64,000 nucleotides of DNA from Nannochloris sp. 'desiccata' (Eukaryota; Chlorophyta; Trebouxiophyceae; Chlorellales; Chlorellaceae): NCBI GenBank assembly GCA_019044685.2, contig JAGTXX020000001.1, forward strand, positions 1-64,000, written 5' to 3'. The notes under the pieces were generated by a model that was given only the letters and a program-made list of their open reading frames with translations, had not been told where the DNA came from and made no database searches. Of the stretch, positions 52,107-62,542 are shown piece after piece. Position 1 is the stretch's first letter. Each line of letters starts with the position of its first letter. The translations under genes were made by a program, and so were the position numbers.

Positions 52107-52978
52107 CTATATAAGCATAAAGTATCTAAACACAGCCATTGTCCATTGAGGCAACAACAGCATCTGTTGCCACATAATAAGATAATCTAAAAATTTAAGA
52201 ACACCGATATCTGGGACACTGTGGAATAGCACACCAGAAGGACCAAATAATACTTCTAGAACACCAGACATAAGTGCTAAGTACAACATAGCAGCGTAGT
52301 TCAGTTCTCCTTCTTCTTTCATTTGGAATACACCTCGCTGAATAGGGTCGAGTGCACCGTCGAGCATGACAAATGCGCGGAGAGGTAAGGGACCTTCAGA
52401 TTGACGAGCAGTTTTTTCTAGTTCAGGGAAGCTGCAAAGCGGGGAAGGATCGGATAATAGATTAGACTAGGAAGCATATTTACCTAGGAGAAATGAGTCA
52501 AGTTCGGAAAAAGGAGAGAAAAAAAGAAAGCTACATACAAGGACAAAATAAATCTCCCTGTGGTTGCCAAGGTGAGGACTGAGAAAGTGGTACCAAGGAC
52601 CATGCACCCCATACACATGGTGTGATCATCAACCATGTGATAAGTATGGGAAAATTGAGGGGTCGTCGCAGTTAATGTTGTAGTAACTTGGGCAGCAGCT
52701 TGCTCAGCGGCAGCGAATACCGGAGCGGGGAAGATTAATGGAGCTGCCAAAGCTGTGCCTCCCAACAACGCAGGAACAGCATGATGCACGTTCAAATGGG
52801 GCAATTTAGAAGAGTCCTCCTTTTGGAAAAACGTTTTTTTCGTTGATTCTGTACCAGACTTAAGTTGACCTTGAATGCTCAGCGTTAATTGCCTCTTGTA
52901 AGGGGCACCACCAATCTCGGAAAGACGCGCGGGACCTCCTACTCGATTAATAAGAGCACAGGTAGTAAGGAGAGCCAT
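52107..52978 (-). CDS. Unknown membrane protein, putative plastid
   Basis: Exons 52978-52539 and 52431-52107 join in phase 2 to 254 residues. The N-terminal 60 residues are basic and Ser/Thr-rich with few acids, like a transit peptide. A hydrophobic stretch ends in FAAAEQAAA, which resembles a thylakoid-type or signal cleavage site (AxA). The mature part has HTMCMGCMVLGTTFSVLTLATTGRF with a CMGC motif and a TM helix. A region with MLYLALMSGVLEVLFGP and a C-terminal amphipathic segment follow. No family is recognised. The CxxC-like CMGC could bind metal or be redox active. Confidence 0.7.
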
Positions 52979-53247
52979 TCTGGGCAAATTCCAACCTCTT
53001 AATTTTGTCAAGTGAATTTCGTGATCTTAGAAAATCAAGCTTGCACTCGCTGTCTGCAATGCAGCGCGGCGAGTGATGTGTTCTAAATGAAGTACACTTG
53101 CGTTCAAGTATGGTTGAAAGATACCATTCATCTCTTCTTAGCTTTGCCAAAACTGCTTTGGCGTGCAGCTATCGGGTGTTGCCTTCTGACTGCTGTGAAG
53201 TTACACAGAAACTCTGATACACGTATAAAGAAAACTTATTTTCTTTT

Positions 53248-56200
53248 CTAAAATTCATCAAGGATATCTCTACTATTCGTTTGACCACGCCTATTCCTGG
53301 TCGCTGCCCTTGTCAAACGCTCCTTTGCAACCGCTGCTGCTTCCGCGGCAGCATGCCGGTCTTTCCCCACGGCAGCCACCTCGACCACTTCCACTGCAGC
53401 GCTCTCATAGCCTACTTGCTGCGACATGTCAATACTTTCACTTTCCATTAATTCAGATATACCTGATATCACTCCACCACCACCGCCTCGGCGACTAGAT
53501 CGACGCGGTGCCATTCCACCACCACCACCACTATCCTCCCCTCCTCGACTTCTTTTCCCCCTGCCCACTGTGCCAGCCCCTGTCCCCTCACTACCAAACC
53601 CGTCCTCTTGAACAACACGACCACCCGCACCCCCACGTGCCGGCGGCGGTGGCATATCATGTTGACTACTATGTCCACTGCCATGTCCACCAGCTAAAGC
53701 ACCACCACGTCCCTTCATTCTATCTAGTAAAGAAGAAACTTGATTCATTGCAGCGTCGAGTTCAGCTGCACCTTCCGTTTCAGGCTGAATTATCGGTGGA
53801 GCAACAGGGGAAGCAGTATCGTTGGTTTTATTGGCTTGATTAGAGCGTGTAGAGAGCCCATCATTTCCTAGATTATTGTTTATTGCTGCAGGGGGCAGCG
53901 GGGTAAAAGAAGGTCCTGATCCTCCCATTAAAGAAGCTATAGCAGCAGAAGCGATATTTCCACTATTTCCACCACCACCACCACTGCCGCCGCTTTTCTT
54001 TTGTAAAGGACCCATTAGGGTATCAAAATCAAAAGATGTAGCTGGTGGTTTCCTAGCTGCTACAGGTTGCGTCACGGTATTAGTAAATGGAGATGGGCGT
54101 TGTTTGGCAGCTTCCCTGAGACGCTGTGCCTTTTGCTTTAAAGACGGCTTTGCAGTTGTTATGAACCCATTGTTCAGTGGTTGGTTTAATGCCGAAGGAC
54201 GAGCCGCTACAGCATACGAAGACGTTCCAGCTCCACTGTTACTGGTAGGAAGCGTCTGCTGTGTTCCAATCGGTGGCAGCAAAGACGAAGACGATGGGAG
54301 GTTCTTCTTCTTCTGCTGCTGTTGTGATAGATCTATACCCTCTTTAGCTACACCACCATTAGGCAATAGCGGCGCAAAGTTATTTGGCGGTAAAGCTTTC
54401 CCTGCCTTTACAGATTCCAACAACCATGTTGCGGTCACAGGGATGACTCCATAGCGTGCTGAGTATTTATATTTTTGACCATATGCTACGGGAACGATTA
54501 AATGTGTGTCCTTTGCAGTCATATATTCAAGACTCACACGGCCACCAACAATCTCTACAGTGCGTTGAATGGCAGAACGAACACTTGGCTCATACCCGGA
54601 GATAGAAACTGATACTTTATCCATATCTTTGAGTGGTAGTACAAATGGCAGTGGTTGAAAACAGGCCGTTCCTGTTGTACACGGCAACACGTCACCCGCT
54701 TGGACACAGCATTCAAGCCACCATAAAGTATATCTCTGTGTCTCTGGTACAGCTGCGAAATCAGGGTGGGATATACGTAGTGCGTGTACTTTATGTGAAG
54801 GTAAACTATAAGGGCATATGGCGAAACAGGCTTTACTAGAGATCGGCACTGACGTTGAGAAGATTCTCCCTCCATGCATTCGAATAAGTCGTTCTGCAGC
54901 ATCGCCTTCTGGTGTACCACGAACAGCAGCGAGAGTGAAATAACAGTTATCGAGAAATCCACCCATGAATGAAGCTGCTGCTCCAGAGTTTTGTCGGTTT
55001 AATGAATCATCTCTCTCCCCACCATCGACACCAACACCGATACCGGCACCGATACCTGCTGCCGCTCCGCTTGTGACATCCTTCTTTATAGGTAATGAAG
55101 TGCTGTCAGTGCTGTTGAATCCAAGAAGAGACATGCTACCACCTCCTCCATTACCTAACAAGCCTACGCCACGTCCATTACCACCAGCAGCGACATGAGT
55201 ACTATTCAAATGACTTGGCAAACGTATTATAAATCTCTCGTCTGCTGTCAAAACTTCCCTTCTAGCAACACTTCTTCTAAGCCATTCTAATCCGACCACA
55301 GGCACATGCTTATACTCACTAGTAAACAAAGTTACAGCAGTTGCACTATCACCAGTTGAGTTGCTACCTACAATAACGTGGGTTGTTAAAGTAGGGTGAG
55401 GCTCTAAAAATCGTTTTGCACCGCCTTTGGCACAGAGTACAAGCGACTCTTGATCTTCAGCGGTGGTACAGCAGGTGACCCATACAAAGCAAGAATCTAA
55501 AAAGAGAGGGGTGTCATCTTCATGGTCTAAGGTAGTCCATGCAGCAGCGCCTGTAGCAGGAGTAGCGGCAATAGCAGCATCAATCTCTCCTGCAGCGGCA
55601 GCTGCTGTGTTGGCGAGACGACTGCTTGGTTTGTTGTTTTCAAAGCCAGCAGCTCTCCTTCCTGTAGTATCTACTCCTCCTCCTCGTAACGAAGGTTCTT
55701 CACTACATCTTCTTCCTGGCACATCTACTTTGAGCTGCTCTTTATTATTGTTGTTATCTAGGGTGTCGTCTGTCAGGTCGCCAGTCAATCCACTTCCCGG
55801 ACCAGCAGCATCTCTATCTCTATCCAGTTGTTGTCCTCCTCCTGTTCTTTGTAAAGACGCTTGCCTTGCTAAATGACTATTCTGCTGTTGTGAGTGATGT
55901 TGCGATGATACTGGTTTTGAGATTAGATACTTTGCAGGATCTATACAGCGACCAGCAGAGAGGCTTTCTTCAATCCAAGCGGGAGTGATGGTGTAGATAC
56001 CATGGAGTTGCGCATAAATAAATTTATCGCTGTGTGTAGAGTCTGTGACCAAGTGTGTGCAGCTACGGTCTAGGACGGGGGAATGCCGGCCACCTTGGGA
56101 TTCTACTTGCTTGCTAAACTCCTTTTTTTCTGGGACTGAAAGGCCAGAAAAGCATATAACGAGGCCTTGAAAGACTCCAGCAGCAAAGTCAGCATAGGGC

Positions 56201-56466
56201 AGGCGAGTGCCCTTTTCTATAGAACATGTGAGCCATTCTGGAGTGACGATGGGGATGCTGGCGTTGCGTTTGAGGATGGTGAAGTAGCGTGGTGACCCTA
56301 CTGTTCTTGTGATCACGACGTGCGGTGGATCGTTGGCATTGGCTGTAGAGAGAATGACAGCGCCTTGACTTTTCGCGATATCATGCAGGCGCCGTTTCTC
56401 CTTTTCAGGAACTCCCGTAACAAGAATCTGTATGCTCTGGAGCAAAGACCCGGTGCTGGAAGTCAT
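53248..56466 (-). CDS. Multi-BRCT protein, TopBP1/Rad4-like
   Basis: A single-exon 1072-residue protein. Five BRCT domains can be seen by their G-G/W anchors: residues about 8-92 (SQGAVIL, VTPEWLTCSI), 97-180 (ESQGGRHS, ITPAWIEESL), 320-400 (VPVVGLEWLRRSV), 500-600 (MHGGRIFS, YTLWWLECCV) and 620-705 (VGGRVSLEY, VTATWLLESV). Tandem N-terminal BRCT pairs with further copies are typical of TopBP1/Dpb11/Rad4, which couple replication initiation and ATR checkpoint signalling by binding phosphoproteins. The final 370 residues are low complexity, Gly/Ser/Ala-rich with RRSSRRGGGG patches, probably disordered. Other multi-BRCT families (for example plant MEI1) remain possible. Confidence 0.83.
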   Translation of the reverse strand: MTSSTGSLLQSIQILVTGVPEKEKRRLHDIAKSQGAVILSTANANDPPHVVITRTVGSPRYFTILKRNASIPIVTPEWLTCSIEKGTRLPYADFAAGVFQGLVICFSGLSVPEKKEFSKQVESQGGRHSPVLDRSCTHLVTDSTHSDKFIYAQLHGIYTITPAWIEESLSAGRCIDPAKYLISKPVSSQHHSQQQNSHLARQASLQRTGGGQQLDRDRDAAGPGSGLTGDLTDDTLDNNNNKEQLKVDVPGRRCSEEPSLRGGGVDTTGRRAAGFENNKPSSRLANTAAAAAGEIDAAIAATPATGAAAWTTLDHEDDTPLFLDSCFVWVTCCTTAEDQESLVLCAKGGAKRFLEPHPTLTTHVIVGSNSTGDSATAVTLFTSEYKHVPVVGLEWLRRSVARREVLTADERFIIRLPSHLNSTHVAAGGNGRGVGLLGNGGGGSMSLLGFNSTDSTSLPIKKDVTSGAAAGIGAGIGVGVDGGERDDSLNRQNSGAAASFMGGFLDNCYFTLAAVRGTPEGDAAERLIRMHGGRIFSTSVPISSKACFAICPYSLPSHKVHALRISHPDFAAVPETQRYTLWWLECCVQAGDVLPCTTGTACFQPLPFVLPLKDMDKVSVSISGYEPSVRSAIQRTVEIVGGRVSLEYMTAKDTHLIVPVAYGQKYKYSARYGVIPVTATWLLESVKAGKALPPNNFAPLLPNGGVAKEGIDLSQQQQKKKNLPSSSSLLPPIGTQQTLPTSNSGAGTSSYAVAARPSALNQPLNNGFITTAKPSLKQKAQRLREAAKQRPSPFTNTVTQPVAARKPPATSFDFDTLMGPLQKKSGGSGGGGGNSGNIASAAIASLMGGSGPSFTPLPPAAINNNLGNDGLSTRSNQANKTNDTASPVAPPIIQPETEGAAELDAAMNQVSSLLDRMKGRGGALAGGHGSGHSSQHDMPPPPARGGAGGRVVQEDGFGSEGTGAGTVGRGKRSRGGEDSGGGGGMAPRRSSRRGGGGGVISGISELMESESIDMSQQVGYESAAVEVVEVAAVGKDRHAAAEAAAVAKERLTRAATRNRRGQTNSRDILDEF

Positions 56467-56770
56467 TATCTAGGGGCAAAGGGAATGCTGGAAAATGATC
56501 TGTTAGAGACACCTTTTCAAACGGCGAGCTCCAGGCACATCCATTTTGTACTGCTCTTTAATTAAGTAGTTGTAAATTCATTAAGGATGGATAATTGAAC
56601 AAAATTGCTGGAATTTTTAAAATAGCCCTGGCGCCCTGACACAAACCAACCGTTAAAGTAGTAAACACGAAACGGCTACACTTGATTAAACTGTTGGAAA
56701 GTACAAAAATATTATTTGGATATATAGGAAGCGGTGTACCTCCCTTGGACGCTGCTGAACACATTTCAAG
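56467..56770. promoter_or_regulatory. Bidirectional promoter region
   Basis: Between the divergent BRCT-protein and ER coiled-coil genes. No specific element recognised. Confidence 0.45.
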
Positions 56771-58035
56771 ATGATGGCACTCTGTAACCGAAACGTATTT
56801 GCCCCATTGTTGGTCGCACTTTTGATGATCACCAGCCCTGCGTTGGCACAAGAATGTACTGCAGTAAGTGTGCATTAGCTTTGCAGTTTCATTTTGTCCT
56901 ATTTTGCTTTTTTTCTTAATTGATTCCAACCACCGGCCGCCATGCAACCGTCCACCCTTACAAAGCAAATCATATTGTTTCCTTCTAGGATACTGTCGCA
57001 ATCAAGGCATCGGAAGAAAGGGAGAAAGAATTGACGTCTGATCTCACCAGATGCGAGTCTAAAATAAGCTCAATGGTTGTCAAGGCAGACCTTGAAGCTG
57101 CAGAAACAGCCGCCTCCGTTGCCAAAAAAGCTGCTGCTGAAGCTGAAGCCAAACTCGCAAAGCTTGAATCCGAGCTAAAAGCTGCAAAAGCGCACGCAGA
57201 GAGACTGGAAAAGAAAGCTTCTTCTGCTGAATTGGATCTCGCCAAGGCGAAGAAAGCAACTTCTGCGTTGGAGCGGGAGGTCTCACAAGTAAAAGCAAGT
57301 TTCAAAACAGCTGATAACGAGGCATTAAAGCTGCGTCAACGTGTAGAAGAAGCAGAAACAAAACTTCACAAGATTCAAGAACATCATACTGCTGCGTGGT
57401 TGCCTCATTGGCTTGAAGAAACTGCTGGAAAAGGTCTTTTTGCTGCTGGAGTGATGTTCAACGACGCCAGTAGTGTTGCTCAAACTACTGCAGATCGTGG
57501 TGCTGCTGTTGCAATGACTATTTGGCGTACTAAAGTAGTACCTATGACTTTAAAGGCTGCTGAATTAGCCAAGACTCGGGGCTCGGCTCTTGCTGCGACT
57601 GCTTCCAAGCGCCTGCAAGAACAAAATATTGTTCTCCCTATGGCCATCAAGAATGCTGGAAAAACTGTTCAGGAAGCTTTAAGCAAAGCAAAATCTTCTG
57701 ATATCGGTGCAAAAGCACAGATCTTAGCAGCAGCTGCAAAATATAACATTGCAAAACATGGTTCTGTGGTTGTTTCTGAGCTGGAAAGCTTAGTAACTCA
57801 AGCAGCTGGTGTTCACCCTTCGTTGGCTCAACTTGCAAAGAAGCCTACTTCCACTATTGTCGTTTACTTTGTGCTTTTTGCACCGCTTCTAGCTATTGGA
57901 ATGCCTCTTTTGGCATCTTCTAGATCGGGGTCTCGTAGAGGCAGATTAACAGCAGCGGCGGCATCTTCTTCTTCTTCTCAAAGGAAGCAGGCGAGTGCCT
58001 CTCAGGGCGCCACAAGTAGCCGCAAGAAACGTTAA
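56771..58035 (+). CDS. Secretory-pathway coiled-coil membrane protein
   Basis: Exons 56771-56863 and 56989-58035 join to 379 residues. Exon 1 is a signal peptide ending SPALAQE. Residues about 35-150 are a long Ala/Glu/Lys-rich coiled coil (AAEAEAKLAKLESELKAAKAHAERLEKK). A helical middle region follows, then a TM helix near residues 303-325 (TIVVYFVLFAPLLAIGMPLLA), and a short Ser/Arg-rich tail ending in SSRKKR. The lysines near the C-terminus of a type I protein would fit ER retrieval. Family not recognised. TGTAA lies downstream at 58097. Confidence 0.78.
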
Positions 58036-58421
58036 AAGATAGTTTAGTAGTTTATAAATAGTTTATTTTTGTCAGCTATCGGTTCTAAATATTCTGTAAC
58101 TATTTCATTTTATTAAAGGGTAGTGTTGACTTGAACGATAAAGCATGGTGCACCAAACCTTGTAATTTTTTAATTCTTTCTTCTCTGCCTTGTCATCCAA
58201 CTTCAAGGCACTGCCTTAGGCAGCAGTCGGGAACCCAGATTAATTGATTGAAAGATTTTCTGATGTATAAACTCGCGACTTTTGCCCTTGTTAGCTTATT
58301 CAAAACTGATATTAACCAAATAAAGTCGATTTGTCTGCAAGGTTAAAGCTTCTTACTCTATAAACAGTAAACCAACGCGTTCGGTTCCACTGCTGGCTAG
58401 CCTTCCCTCTTAATTATTAAA
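58036..58421. other. Intergenic, nothing recognised
   Basis: 3' region of the coiled-coil gene and promoter of the lumenal protein gene. TGTAA candidates at 58097 and 58161. Confidence 0.5.
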
Positions 58422-59000
58422 ATGCAGACCTCTACTGGTTTTACACTCGCGTCTACCCCAAAGATGAGCTCTTCTACTGTTGCTCAAAGACCTACAGCCA
58501 TCAACCAGAGACGCATGGCTTTGTCTGTACGCGCCCAGGCCACCAACAATAGAAATGCCGACAGCGCTGCCTCTGCCAAACAGAGCACCTTCAAGCCCAC
58601 CATGGCCAAAATTGCCGCTGCTGCCTTCGCAGCTGCTGCACTCACCTTCTCCCCCAACCCTGCCTTTGCTGAACTCGATACTGATACCTACAAGGCAGGT
58701 GCTTCTGCTAAAATAGAATCTTCTGATCTCCGGGATCAATCACCTGCCAGCATTGTTGATTCTTTAAAACAACAAGTATTACCTAAAGCTGAAGAAAAGT
58801 TGTCTGAAGTAGCTGATCAGTCTGGTGGGAGCTATGCAAACTCTGTTCTTCAGGAGCTGAAGACTGTACGAAGCGAAATTGATGCTTTAGAAAAACAACT
58901 TCAGGGGGCCGATCCGCCTTCCAAGTCTGCGGTGAAGAGCACTGCAAGCGGAATTGAGCAGCAAGTAAATGCTCTCAAAGCTCTTCTTGGATTCGATTAA
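58422..59000 (+). CDS. Thylakoid-lumen protein, unknown
   Basis: A single-exon, 192-residue protein with a bipartite plastid targeting sequence. It starts with a Ser/Thr/Ala-rich stroma-targeting part (MQTSTGFTLASTPKMSS, then RRMALSVRAQA), followed by a hydrophobic lumen-targeting part ending in the AxA site NPAFA near residue 84. The mature protein of about 108 residues is helical and charged, with SIVDSLKQQVLPKAEEKLSEV and a heptad-like VRSEIDALEKQLQ. It lacks recognisable PsbQ, PsbP or PPIase motifs. A small lumenal helical-bundle protein of the photosynthetic apparatus is a reasonable inference. It confirms that the organism has thylakoids. Confidence 0.82.
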   Translation: MQTSTGFTLASTPKMSSSTVAQRPTAINQRRMALSVRAQATNNRNADSAASAKQSTFKPTMAKIAAAAFAAAALTFSPNPAFAELDTDTYKAGASAKIESSDLRDQSPASIVDSLKQQVLPKAEEKLSEVADQSGGSYANSVLQELKTVRSEIDALEKQLQGADPPSKSAVKSTASGIEQQVNALKALLGFD

Positions 59001-59453
59001 GGTGTTTATTTTTCTACACTATGTTTGTCTAGTTTTGTTGCATTGATAAAGTTTTGTTTTTGAGGGGCGGTGGGAGTACCGAGCAAGCATGAAGATTTTC
59101 TGTGTTGCAAATGATTGATTGCTAATTTTAGTTGCATTATGATGAGAGAAAATATATTTTCATGATATATGATGCGAAAATTGCATATGTAATGAGGAGA
59201 TCAGATTAAAGTTGAAGTCGTTAGATGAGTCGAGTCCCCGAGGCGCCAGCAGAATAATAATAATTTAGTTCACCATAAAAGAATCCCAAATACGTCTTTG
59301 CAAGCACTCGAACGCAGCATATTATCAGGGGAAAGTTTCACATACCTCATATTCGATTTGTAGTGTTCCCTCTACGAAACATGTTCACTTCTTGATCACA
59401 CGTTTAACTTTATTAAAGTGATCTCATAAGCAAACATATTTTCATAAATCGAA
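59001..59453. other. Intergenic, nothing recognised
   Basis: 3' region of the lumenal protein gene (TGTAA at 59190) and promoter of the STE20 kinase gene. Confidence 0.5.
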
Positions 59454-61438
59454 ATGAACAGCCCAAGGTTTAAATCTTCCAAAGATGGCCCACCATCTGC
59501 TGCACGCTATGAGTTAGTTCACGAAATTGGTGTTGGCTCATATGGCACCGTCTATCGAGCAATCGATTCTAGCACTGGGAAAGAAGTAGCAATCAAAGAA
59601 GTTGATCTAGATGATGCGTAAGTCATTAAATCAATTGTTATCTCTGTGTGACCTCGTGTAGTTGATTGTGTCGCAATCTTTCATCAAAATAATATAAGAA
59701 ACGTCTCCCGCTTTTTGCTACCGTCTCCTTACTTTCTACCTTCCTTCCTTTGCTCTCGCGCTCCCTCTCTCCCTTATAAAAAAACTAATGCAGTGACGAT
59801 GAGCTTCAAGATATCCAGTCTGAAATCTCAGTCCTCCAAGCCTGCCGCTCCCCTAATATAGTACAATACTATGGATCCTCACTCGTTCCCGGCACCACTA
59901 AACTTCAGATCGCCATGGAATTGATGGATGCATCCGTAGCTGATCTGGTATCTTCCCAACGCGATGATCGTACTGGGAGTAGTACTGTCACCCCATTATC
60001 AGAACCGTGTATTGCTTATATATTACGCGAAGTTCTCAATGCATTGGTCTATCTCCATTCCGAACATAGAATGCACCGAGATATAAAATCTGCAAATGTG
60101 TTGCTCAGCGTGCAGGGTATGGTCAAAGTGTCAGACTTTGGGGTAGCAGCGCAGGTAGGTGCTGCAAGTGGACAAAAGAGAAGAACCTTTGTGGGCAGTC
60201 CATTGTATATGGCCCCTGAAGTTATACAACAAAGCCCAGATCTAGTGGGTATCTCTGCCAGTGGTGGTGAAAGTGAAGGTGGCGGTGAAAATAAAATAAA
60301 CACCCAATTTGGAGAAGTAGAGCAACGTAAACCTTGTGAAGGTGATGGATATGACGAGGCAGCTGATATTTGGTCTCTGGGCATCACAGCAATAGAAATG
60401 GCACGTGGGGAGCCACCTAGGAATGGTGTCCCTTCTTTCCGTCTTTTATTTCTGATAGTCAGAGAGCCACCGCCGGCCCTTGAAGGCGATTTTTCGGCAG
60501 GATTTAAGGATTTTGTATGGCAATGCTTAAGGAAATATCCCAAAGATAGGCCTGCTGCGATAGATTTGTTGATGCATCCGTTTGTAGCCATGGCTGAGAT
60601 GCCACAAGAATTGCCTCGAAGGATTACATCTTATATTAACAGCAGTCGCCGACACGTTGTTGAAAGAGAAAAAGGTGATCTTCATGCCGCTGATGCTGGC
60701 GGTGGTATAGTGAATCAAATTCAAGGACATGATACTAGTTTGAATAATGCATGGGATTTTGGAACAGTAAAAGCTGCTCTGCCAGCTGCTGCAGTAGTAG
60801 GAGGGTCCACAGCGGAGGCGGTGATGCTTTCAGATCGAGAGGAGTCTTTAAGTTTTGGCACTATAGTAAGGAAAGATATTATTCAAGAAGGACTTGGTGT
60901 TGGAGATGAAGATGATACTCCTCGTAGCTTTGGAACTGTGCTTAGTAGAGTACCACCACCACCACCACCACAAGAGCAACAGCTACAACAACCGACTCGT
61001 CTTCAAATTCCTGAACCACCTTCTTATGGAGGAGATAGAGGAGGCGTGGACAGCCCTGCCCTCCTCAGCGGCACTGTCTCAACACGTACACATGATATGG
61101 TGTCGCCTATGGGCTTTCTTAACCGACCAGGAGGGCAGCTCTCTTCTTCTGCGGCTGCTGGCGGTGCTCCAGGCGGTGCTGCTGTTAATGTAGGACGGCA
61201 AACACGAAGAGCATCAGCGAATGGTGGTGGACCGAAAACGAAAGAAAGTGCTATATATGCATTGACTGGTATGATTAATTCATTAGGATATTCCGAAAGT
61301 AGTCCTGCGATTGATGAGTTGAGGGCTGCAGCTACTGCAAGCTTGGAAGAAATAAATAGCCGTGCCGGTAGTAATACCAGTAGTACAATAGATCTGGGGC
61401 CTTTAGGAAATTATCTAATAGGGCAGTGGAGGGCTTGA
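59454..61438 (+). CDS. STE20-family protein kinase (MST/Hippo-like)
   Basis: Exons 59454-59617 and 59794-61438 join in phase 2 to 602 residues. The kinase domain starts near residue 22: IGVGSYGTVYRA, VAIKEVD (ATP-binding Lys), HRDIKSANVLL (catalytic loop), DFGVAAQ, FVGSPLYMAPEV and DIWSLGITAIEMARGEPP. The HRDIKSANVLL and GSPxxMAPEV motifs and the N-terminal kinase place it in the STE20/MST group. An insert of about 40 residues interrupts the activation-segment side between APEVIQ and the DIWSLG motif. The C-terminal 250 residues are Ser/Gly-rich and contain three FGT[VI] motifs (DFGTVKAA, SFGTIVRK, SFGTVLSR), then a conserved-looking helical end with ALTGMINSLGYS. It probably regulates growth, polarity or cell division. 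Confidence 0.88.
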
Positions 61439-62542
61439 TAATATGCTTAGAATTATTACAAACTGGTTAAAAAGTGTTTAATTGATATTACTGCAAAATT
61501 ACAAAGTGTTTTAGAAGGTGCAGCTTCGGCGGCTCTGCTGCCGTTTTGTTGCCTGTTAGAAGAACTGCTAGCAGCAATTCTATTAAAAAATCTCTACGCA
61601 AGAGTAAGCTGTGTCTCTGCAAGTCTGACATTCATAGCCGCCTCAAGCAACTGAGACAGGCTTTTGTCAGGAGGGTCTCAGACCCGGTCTGCCACTGATG
61701 TAACTTGCTGAGATAAGTCAACGCCCTGAAAATCTTACCTACAAAGGGCCACGCCTCTGCACCTCGCATTACTATCTAGCGCAGTTAAAAAAGATAAATT
61801 CAAATGGAATTAAGTAATTGAGTAGATAAAACCGATGACAACACCCCAGAGACTCGATAATCAAAATCAAAACTGGACGGTGGTAAGGGGATATTTTTAG
61901 CAAAACTGCCGGGTCATCTTCATACTGAGGATTCGATAAATCATCATAATGTTACAGGGACGGCCATGTCGGAAGGCGATCGAAAAATCGATACAATTAA
62001 CGAACAAATAAAAATTCAAATTGTCACCTTGTTCAGTAAAACGTAATGCTACAGAGAATGTGTGCAATTAAATCAGATTTAAAATGGGTTTCCCAAATCA
62101 ACCCAAATTTTAATCTGGCAAGAGTCAGAGGGCTTAGAAATTTTCGAGTTGCATCATCCTCCACCAGCACTAGTTTGTCCAGGAGCACTGGATGTCGTCG
62201 ACGAACCTCTGGTCGTCTTGCTCGATATTAGTATAACTCCTGCTATTAGGTTGATTTTTTTCACAAGTTCACCATCAGCAATAAATGAATTGAACATCTT
62301 CTTCCCCGTTTGGATTTCCCCAGGAAGTCTCAAGCCTAAAGATGTTACCGCAACGCAATTCAGGATTTTTATAATATTTCCGATTTTTTAAGCACAATGC
62401 ATTTGCTTGACCGCATGCATCCTAGCTTTGATCGTCGCTCATCTGCTCCTTGCTAAAAATCAAGGCGCTAGCAATTTCAAATCATTAAATATCACGCAGA
62501 GCCCGGATCAGTGCTCCATTTAATAAATACTCACATTTCAAA
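61439..62542. other. 1.1-kb intergenic region, nothing recognised
   Basis: Only short ORFs without motifs. A small inverted structure, GTCAGGAGGGTCTCAGACCC, lies at 61667-61686. No tRNA recognised. Confidence 0.45.

Noticed and set aside
61439..62542. Possible tRNA or structured RNA in the kinase-Rtt106 gap
   Set aside because: No cloverleaf with a T-loop GTTCRA consensus could be built; only a small hairpin is present.
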